Source: Rosellinia necatrix
Lineage: Eukaryota; Ascomycota; Sordariomycetes; Xylariales; Xylariaceae
Assembly (NCBI GenBank): GCA_021209875.1
Contig: JAGYVD010000001.1
Span: forward strand, 6,944,001 to 7,008,000
DNA length: 64,000 nt
Direction of reading: 5' to 3'
Positions 40,873 to 51,900 of the stretch are shown here, in pieces (position 1 is the first letter of the stretch; every line of letters starts with the position of its first letter). Both the position numbers and the translations under genes were made by a program. The notes below the pieces were generated by a model. The model was not told the DNA's origin and did not search any database. It worked only from the letters and a program-made list of their open reading frames with translations.

Positions 40873-42007
40873 ATGCCGAAGCGATCATATGATACCGATG
40901 CCGATATGTTTCCAGACTCGAGGCTGCCGCCCGCTAAGTCTCAAAAGGCAAGCACTGAACCCTTCTCTCCGTATTTCGAGTATTCTAACCATTTTGTAGA
41001 CCGAAAGGTCCCATGAAGAAAACCAGGAAAGAGCATACATAGCTGCATCCCGACGAGCAGACCGGAGCCTTGAGGCCAGAATTCAGTCCGCCAAGATGGC
41101 CTCCGATATCCACCGGAAGAGAACGGGGCGGGGACTGAAAGTAAGCCAGGAGATTGTGCTCAAGGAAGAAATGTATGAGGAGACCGAAGACGATATACCA
41201 CGGTCCTACGAGTGTTTAGGGGCTCACCTTCAAACAGGTTCGCCCGAACTGACGCACCGGGCGAGCGCGTACGTCGTGACCCAGACAGCAATGGCTACCT
41301 TGGCTAAATATAACCAAGTCAATAAGATGTTTAACGAGGCGTTTCCACGGATAGCACAGAATTCGCTCTACATGTCTCCACTTCTAAACAACAGCCCCTC
41401 GCCGCCATCGTCTTATGGTAGCCGGAATCACTCCATCTCGACGCAGTCCCAATTATCAAACATGGACACATCAATTCCAGGCGCTCCGCCTGGCCATACA
41501 CCAACCGCATCTCAGCCCCCAACACCTGAACTCAGTCCTGGCACCACATCTGTGGATCCGATGGAATCGACTGGCACACCATGCCAGATGCCGAACTCCG
41601 GCTTCTCCAGTCTTCCGCTCGATCCCCGGCTCACGCAGCCATCCATTTCCAATTTTACTTCGGAGCTCCCCAATGAGGTTAAAATGATGGCTAATATTGA
41701 TATGAATGACCCAATGGCCATGCAGTTCTTTGGCGAGGGGATGCTACCGATGTTTCCTGTACCTGACGGATACGACGGAGAAGCGTCATCTTTACGTCAG
41801 TTTGATCCCAACGTCCCGGAGAGTTGCGGCCGCCCACATTCCCCAGACGCATATTGCGAATCATTCCCCTCGTCCCTTGACCCACCACTAATGGACTACT
41901 CGAAGGTGCCTCAATCAGATGGCTCGAGCCAACTCGATACTTCGACCTGTGAAGGCATTGGACACGATAATTGGGAGTCGCTAATCAATTTTGATCTCGA
42001 CCAATAA
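40873..42007 (+). CDS. Conserved fungal protein, possible transcription regulator, with a +1 frame junction
   Basis: I recognise the N-terminus (MPKRSYDTDADMFPD) and the block ENQERAYIAASRRADRS as resembling an uncharacterised family of filamentous-fungal proteins; this is from memory, not from a search. The first block is in frame 0 (40873-41013) and stops at TGA 41014-41016. The second continues in the +1 frame from 41015 to 42007. Skipping one base (T41014) gives 377 aa. The two frames overlap as open sequence only over 41001-41013. No intron with a normal length and matching phase fits: a CTAAC...GTAG acceptor-like site precedes 41001, but all available GT donors are in the wrong phase. 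The rest is Ser/Pro-rich and disordered, and ends in NWESLINFDLDQ, an acidic-hydrophobic tail like transactivation segments. Options are a frameshift mutation, an assembly indel or programmed +1 shifting. Confidence 0.65.
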
Positions 42008-43036
42008 CATACACGTATCATACGAGCCATAATTTTGGGCTCGCTCCTGGAATTACCTGCAAAATTTATCTCATGGTGGCAAATAACTTCGCCCATCGCT
42101 CTGACCAGAAATTTGATGGTTTTTACACCTTTTCACGAGAGACGGCCCCACGCCTACTTGCCATAACGAGGTCTGCGGTATGGATTGGCACGCATGGGGT
42201 CGTATCCTAATACGGAACAAAAAAATTCGCACACGAGACACTCGACTAACATGACGTTTGAAAATTCTGGTCACTTCGCCCAGCGCTATACCTTGTCGCC
42301 TTATTGATGAGCTCATTTGCTTGCGTGAAAGGTTTACCCGCACTCTACGCCAAGCATCCGCTTGGATCTTATCCTACGGCTATTATCCCACCGTGATTAC
42401 TAGGGCACCGGTGCAAAAATGTGCATCTTTTAGTGCGAGGCTCAATTTGACTATGGCGATTACATCGGTGGGGTAAGGCCCATAAACAGCCACGGGTTTC
42501 GGAACAGAAGCAGGGGAACACGGGTGGCATCGACCTTCCCGGCTCTGCATAATTATTGACAACTGAGGTAATACGCCCCGGCATGTCTAATGACGATGGA
42601 GACATTATGGTGTTGTATGAAACGATTTAAAAAGACTGGCAATAGCTAGGGAAAAAAAACTTAGAAATCAAAGTCAAAATGAATCACACACTGCACTTCT
42701 CTAATAACACGGTGATAATTTGTTCTTGCAATTCATGGTACTCGATTAATACAATAAGAGTAGACCAACCCCTCGATTTGACCCTTACTCTCACACTAGC
42801 GGCTTAGCTACGGGTACACATCTCATAGTGACAACGACGCAGATTTATGAGGGGATGAGGGAGTGGTTTTACTTACTAGGTTGGCTTTGACTAGGATCTA
42901 GCTGGTATATGGTGCAAAAAGAATGACTAGGGGCGAAAGTTGAAAAATAAAATCAAAAACGCACATTTGGTAGCCACAGCGTCCGGCCGACCGGTCGAAG
43001 CGGCCGATCCCATCATCCGCCGTGTCCCCTGATCTG
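42008..43036. other. Intergenic region between convergent genes
   Basis: This gap holds the 3' flanks of the gene ending at 42007 (plus) and the ABM protein (minus). No supported gene was found. Confidence 0.6.
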
Positions 43037-43390
43037 TTAATGGAGAGTGCCTATCTTGGCGGTGTAGGAGAACTCGGGGGCCAGGCGCTCGTAGAACTCG
43101 TAGGTGTAGGGCTCGAGGAACATGCCCCTGGTGGCCTCGAGGTAGGGGACGTAGTAGTCCTTGGCGAGCTGCTCGACGACGAACTGCTCGGCCGACATGT
43201 CCCAGTCCTCGACCCAGCGGATCCGCCCGGGCTCCTCGGGCATCTGGTACACCTCGAACGAGAGGCACAGCGGCTCCGAGACGGCGCGCTCGTACACCGC
43301 CATGAAGGCCGCGAAGAAGTCGTCGACGTCCTCCGGCGCCACGCGGACGGTGGCGTGCAGGCTCATGCCGAAGAGGAAGTCCGGGGGCAT
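43037..43390 (-). CDS. ABM-domain protein (antibiotic biosynthesis monooxygenase fold)
   Basis: A 117-aa single-exon protein. The sequence MSLHATVRVAPEDVDDFFAA, then SFEVYQMPEEPGRIRWVEDW and later KDYYVPYLEATRGMF, follows the ferredoxin-like beta-alpha-beta pattern of ABM proteins: a first strand, an amphipathic helix, and a strand ending in E-x-W. These proteins form dimers. Some are cofactor-free oxygenases of aromatic compounds, and many have no known activity. The first ATG (43390) was used; Met9 at 43366 begins the domain itself and is an alternative. It stands alone, with no biosynthetic genes next to it, so a role in antibiotic or pigment synthesis is not implied. The coding sequence is GC-rich compared with its flanks. 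Confidence 0.75.
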   Translation of the reverse strand: MPPDFLFGMSLHATVRVAPEDVDDFFAAFMAVYERAVSEPLCLSFEVYQMPEEPGRIRWVEDWDMSAEQFVVEQLAKDYYVPYLEATRGMFLEPYTYEFYERLAPEFSYTAKIGTLH

Positions 43391-43439
43391 GTTTCTCGGT
43401 GGCGATGTGTTCGTTGGTCGTCGTTGTTTGTGGGTGGTT

Positions 43440-43616
43440 TGGTTAGGGTTTGCTTGGTAAGCAGGGTTTACTTACGTACTTGCTTGCTTACTTGCCTGCT
43501 TGCTTGGCTCAGGTTAAGATTGATGCTCTGTTTTTGGGGGGGTTAGGCTAGGTTAGGGTGTGCATGAGAGGTGCGCGTGAGAGGTGTGCATAAGAGGTGT
43601 ATGCATGAGAGGCAGA
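43440..43616. repeat. Simple tandem repeats upstream of the ABM gene
   Basis: Tetranucleotide CTTG/CTTA copies are followed by GGTTAGGCTAGGTTAGGG, which resembles telomere units. About four imperfect copies of a 13-14-mer with core GAGAGGTGYGC/ATGAGAGG come next. They lie in the promoter of the minus-strand ABM gene. Confidence 0.6.
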
Positions 43617-43881
43617 TGGGATGATCGTGGGCGGGTTTGGACAGGGGTTTTAAGTACGGCGCAAAAACCAAGTAACAATTCCTTTGTGGCAGGACAGATG
43701 CCCAAACTGATCTACCGTATAAGATGTGTTGTGCCCGTTCTACGCAACTTTTTCTGTACGCGAATGTGGTCTTACATGGCTTACAATCGCCCTGTGTTGG
43801 GAACAGGGGGGCTGTGGAATGGGCAGGAATCGTGTTCGGAGGTTTAACATCTCCTGATGTGGATGCATATGTCAGGGGCTA

Positions 43882-43906
43882 TTTCATCTGATCTCATCAG
43901 ATGAAA
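43882..43906. repeat. Perfect inverted repeat (11-bp arms)
   Basis: TTTCATCTGAT (43882-43892) and ATCAGATGAAA (43896-43906) are exact reverse complements separated by CTC. The element could form a stable hairpin or serve as a dyad binding site. No gene is within 350 bp. Confidence 0.7.
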
Positions 43907-44262
43907 CTCAGGGCTGAGGAACGCTATGCAACTTGGAGATGCCATCGAAACCCTACCTACCTATTGTGCGTAGTCTCGGGGGCTTCACAATTCATTCTTA
44001 GGGGTGTTTGGGAAGCGATGCATAACCCAGAACTGCAGACTGTGGCCCCTCTCCTATATGAACAACCAAAGAAAGTACGCTTCCGAGATGCATTAATCAG
44101 AAAATGGAAATGGGCTACGATAATGGTAAGTTTATACGACATCAATAATACCTCTTATCCGAAGCCCAAGGCGATTGAAATATCAGCCACTGTGGCCATT
44201 GCCGTCATTGTCGCCACTATCGCCACTATTGCTTCGTGCTCGCCTACGAGGTATTCCGGTGT

Positions 44263-46346
44263 TTAGTCGACAAGCTCGATTTCCAACTTGTTTGAAGAGG
44301 CGGGTTCAACAGATTCCAAGTCTATAGAGCATTCGTGCTCTATCAATACGGTGACCGATTCCACACAACCCAGTTGGGCTGCATATTGTACCGCTCGTAG
44401 ACCCGAACAGTCTCTGCTATCCAGATCGGCTGTCCACATTTCTTGGCTATCAAGCGTAGGCAGGCTGGGTGTAGTACCGCAAGATGAATTGGAGTTTGGC
44501 CAAGAAGGTTGACTTCGCCACATGTTGCCGGGGATCGATCTAGAAGATCTAATATAGCCCGCTCATTGCCGGCCAGTGCGAATAAACTCGGAGGACCGTA
44601 ACCGGCCGCTTTCGCCAAGATTAGCAAAGGAAAACATGCCGTGGTAGGGATACTAACTGGAGTGGATACTGCGGTGCGTGATACTGTAATAGAAGTGTCT
44701 TGATCAGAGCGTATGATCATGGAGGCAATGGCAGCAGAAACTTTGGAATAGGGATGGAAACGTAGGATCGTTTCAGCAGGCGTTCTTCCAAATGTATGCC
44801 CGTTAGTACAGAATTTATTATTCTTTTGTTAAGGTATTCACTGACCGGCCATGTTCATCGTGAAGCGTAGCTGGCACTCCACTTGCTATGCGATTCGGCA
44901 ATGAACTCCAGTCGAGAGGATGCTGACGAATGAATTAACATATCTCTATCAAAGTTAGTAAATGCCCCCGTAACTTACCATTATATCAATGATATATTGG
45001 ATCAGAGTTCGCCCCACAGAGTCAATCTCTCGTGGTGAGGCTTTTCCGTCACCAAATAAACCCTATCACCCTGTCAAAGCAGCTTCCGATGGCTCCTTCG
45101 AAATCATCACCTCTTTTACCAGTAGAAGTAAAAGGCACTTGGTCATGGAGCATTTGATCTACGGAATATATCTTTATGGCGCTTGGAAATATGATATAGC
45201 ATGAAAGATAAGCGAACCGCCTCTGTCTACAACTGGATAGTATGTGAGAGCGGGCGCAACACTAAAGCTTCCAGCGCCATGATTTAACGAAAATGGGGTT
45301 CTGGCAGCCTTTTTGAGTATAGATCGAATCGTATCAAACTCAATCGAGACGTTTGATTTCCGTCGGCAACCGACGATTTGCGAAAATGGGCAGTCCGGGG
45401 AATGGCTGGCTAAGTAGCACGATCTAGACACCAACAAGAATACTACGAAGCTACTTCTGCGTCGCGTCGTGCGGCGGGAAGGCCGACAAATGCATGCTGC
45501 CTGATCCAAGCGAATGGCCTTTTCCACTGGTTGGATATTGTTGAACCCATTCAACGAGTGGCTCAAATAAACTCGGCTTGGACGCGAGTCGAAGTGCAGT
45601 GACAGTAGCATTAGATCAAGGCAAATACAAATGTCAGCAAATCCCAAGCCGCGATTCTTAGTATGGGATTTGCCAGCCTTCACAAGTTTTGTGCTAGTGT
45701 CTAATGCTACATTGTTTGGGGGTCCACGAACACCTATCAGGTTTGGGATAAGTGTTGAGACAATGAGATCCTGAAGATTCTGTACATTTCGGTCAATGCT
45801 GACTATGGCCTGATTCGTGCCGATGGATACATCTCTATAAATTATTAGTGGTTTATCATAGCCATACTCACTCGGAAATCCCGCGTAACTGGCTTACAAT
45901 TGCGCCACTTGCAAGGCCATTCGCAGATTAGCGTTCAGACTCGCAAGTCGAGTTTCTAGCTGGGCAATATGGGCGCGGTTGAATGGGTAAAGCAACCTCT
46001 TTCTATGCTGCTCCAACTTCAAAAGCATCCCAGAGCGGGTCGTGAGAGTGTTGGTAGGACACAACTCCAGTAAGAGATCGCTGAGCTCCCGAAGTTCCGC
46101 CTCGGAGTGTTTAACATGGGGTTATACTATAGTGGCCAACGCTGGATACTCCGTTTGAAGCCTCGGTAAACGATCGGAGACGACTCTTAATAGTTCTTCC
46201 ATGTTGTCAGCTTGTATTTGTGTAGAGGTGATCTCCTCCGACTGCGCTTTGACTGCGTCTAGGTACTCTTTCACGGCTCCGAACACTTTCAAACCCAGGG
46301 GAATGACACCGGCCGCAAGACCAGCGATTTACAGTGGATCGGCCAT
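44263..46346 (-). pseudogene. Ankyrin-repeat protein pseudogene with C-to-T nonsense changes
   Basis: A decayed member of the large fungal ankyrin family that begins MADPL and has a helical N-terminal domain. Exons inferred on the minus strand: 46346-45898, 45834-44979, 44922-44846 and 44784-44263, with introns of 63, 56 and 61 bp, all in phase. The N-terminal domain (GLAAGVIPLGLKVFG, SEAELRELSDLLLELCP) is followed by the family's HGAGSFSVAPALTYYP segment and then ankyrin repeats (TPIHLAV, LRAVQYAAQLGCVESVTVLI). Six in-frame stops interrupt it: TAA at 46329-46331, 46122-46124 and 45174-45176; TAG at 45159-45161 and 45063-45065; TGA at 45066-45068. Each can arise from CAA, CAG or CGA by one C-to-T change, as RIP would produce. 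One frame shift at about 44431-44437 splits the ankyrin part. Splice sites are still intact, so inactivation looks recent. Confidence 0.8.
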
Positions 46347-46766
46347 CAAAACTAGAGATATGGGTTGAAACCTCCTAGCGGTTTGAGAATGCTTTCGCCT
46401 ACTTTGGGGTTGATTAGTAGATGGTGAGACTTGAGGTAAGAGGGATGGGAAGCAGTGAGGACCTCGCTCTAAAAAGGCTTTCTACACGGCAGAATTGCAC
46501 AGCCATATTAGGCAGCTGCAATACCACTGTACCACCTAGGGGCTACTAAGTTGGTATGCCGAGAAATTCAGATAAATATAAGAAGTAGATCAGTACCAGT
46601 ATGGGATTAACAAACGAACAGAGGCTCGGAGCACAGCGAACCACATATGTAGCGTATTAGTATGATTAAATGGAAAGTTATCGCCCGTGGCACATTTCAT
46701 GGCATGTGTAACATGGCCTAGGGATGAGAGGTGGAAAATGGATATATTTCATCAGAGCTATGGTGG
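46347..46766. other. Intergenic gap between ankyrin pseudogene and NOP9
   Basis: These 420 bp hold the pseudogene promoter and the NOP9 3' flank. Nothing else was recognised. Confidence 0.6.
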
Positions 46767-48956
46767 TTATGCCGCCCCCCTGGTGCCTCTCCTCCTATGA
46801 ACCTTTTCTTTCCCCGCCCATCCCTTCGCATTGACCTGGATGCTGTTAGGGTTGTCACGGTATGGTCCGTTCGGCTTGGGTGGGCGGCCCACCATGCTAG
46901 GCTTCGGCTGTTTATTAGGCCTTCCCTGCTCTGAGGCTGAGTCGACTTCCTTGGCCCAGGCAATCCATTCCACTCTCCTATTCCTCCATAAGTCTCCTTT
47001 CCAATTTCTCCATACCCGGCGGCCTATGAAAGAATCCCTGAGATCTTGTTCATGCTGTCCTAGTTCTGCCATGATGGATTCCTTCATATGAAATGGTAGA
47101 GATATGCCTTCACTCCTCGACGGTACTGCGACAATGGCGGATACGACTTTATTCCCGTGCTCTGAATTGGCGAGCTCCATTACACGCGGCCGTAAAGCCA
47201 TGACCAAGGCCTTGTGGAAGATCTTGTCTTGGGATGGTGTAGAGAGTGCGTCAACAATGACGTGTGAAGTAGGTGCTGAGGATATCGCAAGCTCTAAGAC
47301 CTGCTCCTCGGAGAGTGCCGATATGGATGCCTGAACTGCCTTGCGCGGAGATTCGGGGATAGCAAGCATTGCCGTGACCAAATGGGATCCATGAGACACC
47401 AAGGCAGAACGGTTCTTTGCCAGGGGCTCGTGCTGCTTTTCGCCATCGCCCTTGGATGACGGAGGTAAACATAACCGGGGAACCAGCAACTTGGAATCGC
47501 GTCCGCATTCGTCGGTTAGGCGTTTCGTTAGAGCTTTTACCTCGTCGTACGCCTGACGTGCCTGGCAGCGCTCCAATAGCGTTTTGATGACATTAAACCT
47601 TGACAGGCTAACTAATTTACCAAATTCGGGCATGGCTCGTTTGACCACGCCTACCAAATCTTCCTTGCTTAATCGACTCAGAACGCGGATCGCCGGGTAG
47701 CAGGCAATGTCGTTGCGTAGAAGGCTATGCATCCGGGGTTCTAAAACGTGCTTATATAGCACCTTAAAAACTTTCCCCGGGCAGTGGATGATGAGCGTTT
47801 CTAAAAGGCGTGAGCCAATATTGTCGTATAGCATGGAGTTGACAAAATCGGACGCCGCTGTTGTAGCGTCCTTGAGCGAAGCGGGCGCACCTGGTAAGAG
47901 GTGCCATAGGAGAGTCATCTCGCCGGACTCATCGCCCGACTTGGAATTCAAGGTGATATCGAGCTCCAACAGCAGCTGAAGGACCGGATTGCCGGTAGGG
48001 TGTGTGGCCAGGACTCGCAATTCGGTGGGGCTCATGCTGGAAACCGAATCGCCTATGATCTTCTTGGTCGCAAGGTTGAATGAATTGGGGACGGCGCGCA
48101 ATTGGCTGCCGACCTCATTGCCGCCGCCGAAATTCCACGGAGCCGAGATCTTTTCTTTCTTCTTACTGTGGATCAGAGATTTGGTCTGTGCCTGGTCCAA
48201 GGGCCGCCCGGCCAGGATGAGCAATAGGACTCGCAGGGTGTGCGATGCGAATTTGTCCGTCAGCAAGAAGCTGAGCCGACCTTCGAGTTCGTCGAGGGCG
48301 AGGAGGAAGAGCTCCTCCATGTATGGCAGAGGCTTCTCGTCCGGGTCGTCGTCTTGGGCAGGCATGTCGTCCCGCTCGCCTCCGAGTTCTCGGGTGACGA
48401 TGGGAGCGGACTGGAGGAATAGGGTCTCGCAACAGTGGCTCGCGAATCGGTGTTGGACGAGGTTGAGAAAGTGACCGCCGAACTGCGCGAATAGGCTCTT
48501 CTTCTGGCGCGTATTGGACATGAGGATCAGACGCTCCATCAGCCGCGAACACGACTGGCTGCAGGCCAGCTTGAGCTCCTTGCCCTGGGCCTCGGCGAAG
48601 ACGCTCGCCAGGAACAATTGCCGCTCTTCCTGTGAGGGGAAGCTGTCGATGTCGAGCTGCTCGTCGACGGATCGGAAGTACTCTTGCTCCTGGTTGGAGA
48701 GCATGCCGAAGAACTCGCGTTCGGGCGCGAGAAGGCCGCCGCCGGCTGCCGGCTGGGATTGTCCGTGGCCATCCTCGAGCGCCGGTGCCCGGTCGTCTGC
48801 GCCGTCGCCGGTGGTGGCCTCGCCCTCCCCTCCGTCTCGCCGCCGTCTCTTGGCCGCCCGCCCGGAATCCTCGTCGGCGGCGGCTACTTCATTCTGTTGT
48901 CGTTTGCTCTTTCGCTCTTCTCGGATAGCCTGTCTTTTCGAACGTGGCTTCGGCAT
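46767..48956 (-). CDS. NOP9: Nucleolar protein 9 (Pumilio-repeat RNA-binding protein)
   Basis: Nop9 binds pre-rRNA near the 20S/ITS1 region and is needed for 18S rRNA maturation and export of the small subunit. A single exon of 729 aa, starting at the ATG 48956 (MPKPRSKRQAIREERK). The frame is open upstream to another ATG at 49049, but the basic N-terminus that begins at 48956 is what the family shows. After a Lys/Arg-rich nucleolar-type tail and an acidic, Gly-rich stretch, GMLSNQEQEYFRSVDEQL begins the conserved core. Pumilio-like helical repeats follow through most of the protein (HRFASHCCETLF, DKFASHTLRVLL, NIGSRLLETLI, HGSHLVTAMLA, SEHGNKVVSAI). The C-terminus is basic (KGWAGKEKVHRRRG). 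Confidence 0.93.
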   Translation of the reverse strand: MPKPRSKRQAIREERKSKRQQNEVAAADEDSGRAAKRRRRDGGEGEATTGDGADDRAPALEDGHGQSQPAAGGGLLAPEREFFGMLSNQEQEYFRSVDEQLDIDSFPSQEERQLFLASVFAEAQGKELKLACSQSCSRLMERLILMSNTRQKKSLFAQFGGHFLNLVQHRFASHCCETLFLQSAPIVTRELGGERDDMPAQDDDPDEKPLPYMEELFLLALDELEGRLSFLLTDKFASHTLRVLLLILAGRPLDQAQTKSLIHSKKKEKISAPWNFGGGNEVGSQLRAVPNSFNLATKKIIGDSVSSMSPTELRVLATHPTGNPVLQLLLELDITLNSKSGDESGEMTLLWHLLPGAPASLKDATTAASDFVNSMLYDNIGSRLLETLIIHCPGKVFKVLYKHVLEPRMHSLLRNDIACYPAIRVLSRLSKEDLVGVVKRAMPEFGKLVSLSRFNVIKTLLERCQARQAYDEVKALTKRLTDECGRDSKLLVPRLCLPPSSKGDGEKQHEPLAKNRSALVSHGSHLVTAMLAIPESPRKAVQASISALSEEQVLELAISSAPTSHVIVDALSTPSQDKIFHKALVMALRPRVMELANSEHGNKVVSAIVAVPSRSEGISLPFHMKESIMAELGQHEQDLRDSFIGRRVWRNWKGDLWRNRRVEWIAWAKEVDSASEQGRPNKQPKPSMVGRPPKPNGPYRDNPNSIQVNAKGWAGKEKVHRRRGTRGAA

Positions 48957-51900
48957 TTCTCTGGTGGCGATCAACGGGAGCGCATCGACATGGTCGTCTT
49001 GCCGCGTGTACGATCGAGAGGAGTGGGCGAATCTTTGCACTGTCCGCACTTTATTAGGTATAGCTCCTTAAGTAAGTACTCAGGTAAGAGTGCCCTTTGC
49101 GACTCGGAGGTCCCTCCAAAATATTTTGTTACACTGGATAAGAGCAGCTTCAAGTCCGATAAGACGAAATGCAACAAATGGGTGGGTATTGCCCCACTTC
49201 CCGACCCACTAAGAAAATAACCTACCTAAGTAGGTAGATGACGCTTCGTACCTTACCTTGCCTACCTAGGTAATTTAACCATCTAATATGCCTAAGGAGG
49301 TTAGGTAAGTAGCAATTGCCTAATCATTGGTCCTTCACTCTTGATCTATGAAAGACTCAATAGTAGCGTATCTCAGGGGCCGAACACAAAGCCAACCAGG
49401 TAAACCAGCACCTACGAATGCATTCATAATAACCAGGGAGCTCAAATAAACATTCTCATTTGAATCACGTACTGGTATAAGCCCCTCAATCATAATCGAT
49501 CATAATCTAGGACACAAGATAAAATCGATAACGATGGGAACAGCATCCCGCCTTATGACACCTAACTAGGTCAGGATATAGTTCGACGTTGAAGGGCTGG
49601 GGGCTGTTCCATGACTATTCTCTTGAGTATATACAAAAACTGCCACGTCTTCCCAGGGGAAACGAGCGGCTACTGGGCCGTGAAACAATAAAGGGGTTGT
49701 TGTGCCATCCAACACGTCACAGCCTGTGTTATGTCACGGGAGCATGCAGATAGATGGACGGACACGAGGCAAACACAGTTGTGTCCTGGGAATAATACAT
49801 GTTTCCGTGCTGTATCGTCGGACGTTTCCTCTTCTTCCCTTCTCAATATTGGTAAGACCTAGGTGATTTCAGTCTGCCGCCTATTTCACCCTACGAACAC
49901 CGCCTAGCAGACTGGGGCGATTCAGCAGTATTCATCCCGTCTATGATCGATTTAGAAGCATTTACCACATACGCGTCATATTGACACACGAAGATAAATA
50001 TAATGCCGAGAAAAAATGCCCTCGCTGTTCTCAAATATTCTATAATTCCGATGTGCGCCTACACCAAATCCTCCTCATGTGGAACTTCATCCCGATACAT
50101 GCTTTAAATTCGTAAGTCTCATTATGAACCGCCCATATTCTACCCCCCCATTCCATTCCGAGGAATACGTATCCGCTCGGCTTCGCAAATGATGTTCAAA
50201 GATGAAATCACATTAATTGAGGGTGCATGAGTTACCCATGAAAACACACCACAGCCTCTGACGCGACAGTCCCCCGGACTCAAGGCCAAACATCCGTTCT
50301 ATCAGCAGCCACTTACTAAGCTAACACTGAAGACTTAATAACCCAGAGCTGTATAAGTCAAGTCGCAATCAGCCACCTCGCACGGCCAGCTCGCAGGCTA
50401 CCGGGGACTTTCCCTGTCAGGAGAATGATGAGTTGACATTCTTCAAGTTGACCCTCAAACGCATATCATAGTAGAAATTACACCATGATAGAGCAAAGTG
50501 AAAAGCACGGACCGTCCCTGGTTTGTTGTGTGAACACTCCACCGCCTTTCCCATATGGCTGCACAATTTATCACGATTGGTCGGTCTCATTCCGCTTTTT
50601 TAATTTGAGATTAAGCATCGCATCTCAATTCACCATGTTTTCACACGCCGGACACTCAATCGTATCGCCTTGAAATAATTCGAATCAACTTCAACTATCG
50701 TTTGTTCTGGTCCCCAGCAGTAGCACGAGATAAACCGCTGATAGAAGACATCATGACTAGGGCAGACAGCGAAGAAATAATCCATCGAGCCTTACGACGG
50801 CGTAAGGAGGGGGCCAAGGCATAGTCCATACGGACTCAGCAGTATAGAAGACCTGTGGCCCAAATAACAGTTCCCTTTAAGCATTGGTGATGCACGATTA
50901 CATGCATATAAGCAGCTCTCATGCTGGTGACCAGTATTGTAATTAATCACAATCAATTGATCTGAAGCGAGCCATACAAGGGGCTAGTGAGAAAACGTGT
51001 ACTTGTATGATGCCAAAAGCTGAGTTGGAGTTCTGTGTCGTTTCTAATAAATACGTCATCGGATCTGTTCTATGAATGATTTTAGATTCCCCTGTCTGAC
51101 ATGATCGCCACTTGCGACGCGCGTCGATCTCATAAAAACGGCAGATTGACACCGAACCACAGTTCACGGGTCAGCCCGCAGCGGCTGGTTCCGTACATTT
51201 AAAAGTAATCGCCAGCCGTGTTCGTTATTTTTGTCCAATTGAGGCGCGAGAGAATGAGGATGGGGGCCAAGTGCTAGAAAGGACGATCTTGCTTCTTGTC
51301 TCATGCAAGAATGTTCATCAACGATCGGTAAAAGCCCCTGGGCAGTCCTCGCAAAACGTGGAGGATATGCTATAATGTAGTTACTCGACTGATAGAACAG
51401 CGACCTACGCCAGAAATGCCAGTGCAGCTAATGAACGTGCGTAGCTTGCGTCGTGTCCCAAAACAGGCGGAGAAGCGACGATGACTACAAGCTAATGAAG
51501 GCTGATCGCGCAACGGTACTACAGAGAAACCGGGTTTGCTTCAAAATTTATATTAGAACTAGTCAATCAAACACACATTACGACAAAAGCCTTCTTCTCA
51601 TCCCCGATAGCCAAGAGAATAGCATACGATGCCTTCCCGACCGATGGCGAACTCGAGGGTAGTAAGAATGGACCGATTCGCCGAGAGGAAAGAAAGAGAC
51701 AGCCACAGTGAAATGGCGGGTGTTGGTGTGAAGCGCTACATGCTAAACCCGAGAACCCGAGGGTAGCTCGAGCGACTGATTTCCCGAAGCACTTTGCGAC
51801 GCGATCACTGTACCCTATACAACTTGTACGGTATGCGACGATCACCGCGAGCTGAAATGCGAGGCCTGATAGAGCAGGTGAGATCATGACCTGTGGAGCC

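Larger units (their letters stand above)
43391..44262. other. Intergenic region with tandem repeats and a hairpin
   Basis: This region contains CTTG/CTTA tetranucleotide repeats (about 43470-43510), TTAGGG-like units (about 43440-43450 and 43540-43557), a TGCATGAGAGG-like array (43559-43616), and a perfect hairpin at 43882-43906 with 11-bp arms and a 3-base loop. No gene is supported. Confidence 0.6.

Noticed and set aside
40986..41013. A 20-37 base intron joining the two halves of the gene at 40873
   Set aside because: Such lengths are below those of all other introns in the window, and donors with normal length give the wrong phase with the CTAAC...GTAG acceptor.
17704..43390. A biosynthetic or nitrogen-use gene cluster (MFS, PLP decarboxylase, esterase, ABM protein)
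   Set aside because: The genes are separated by SPT7, a VanZ-like gene, a tRNA and many kilobases of empty DNA, on both strands, with no shared regulator or core synthase.
43538..43560. Interstitial telomere sequence
   Set aside because: Only one or two TTAGGG units, mixed with other short repeats; too little to call a telomere remnant.
44101..44266. Continuation of plus-strand frame 43901-44266 as a gene
   Set aside because: No domain features and no start context; it lies beside the ankyrin pseudogene and shows ordinary random-frame composition.
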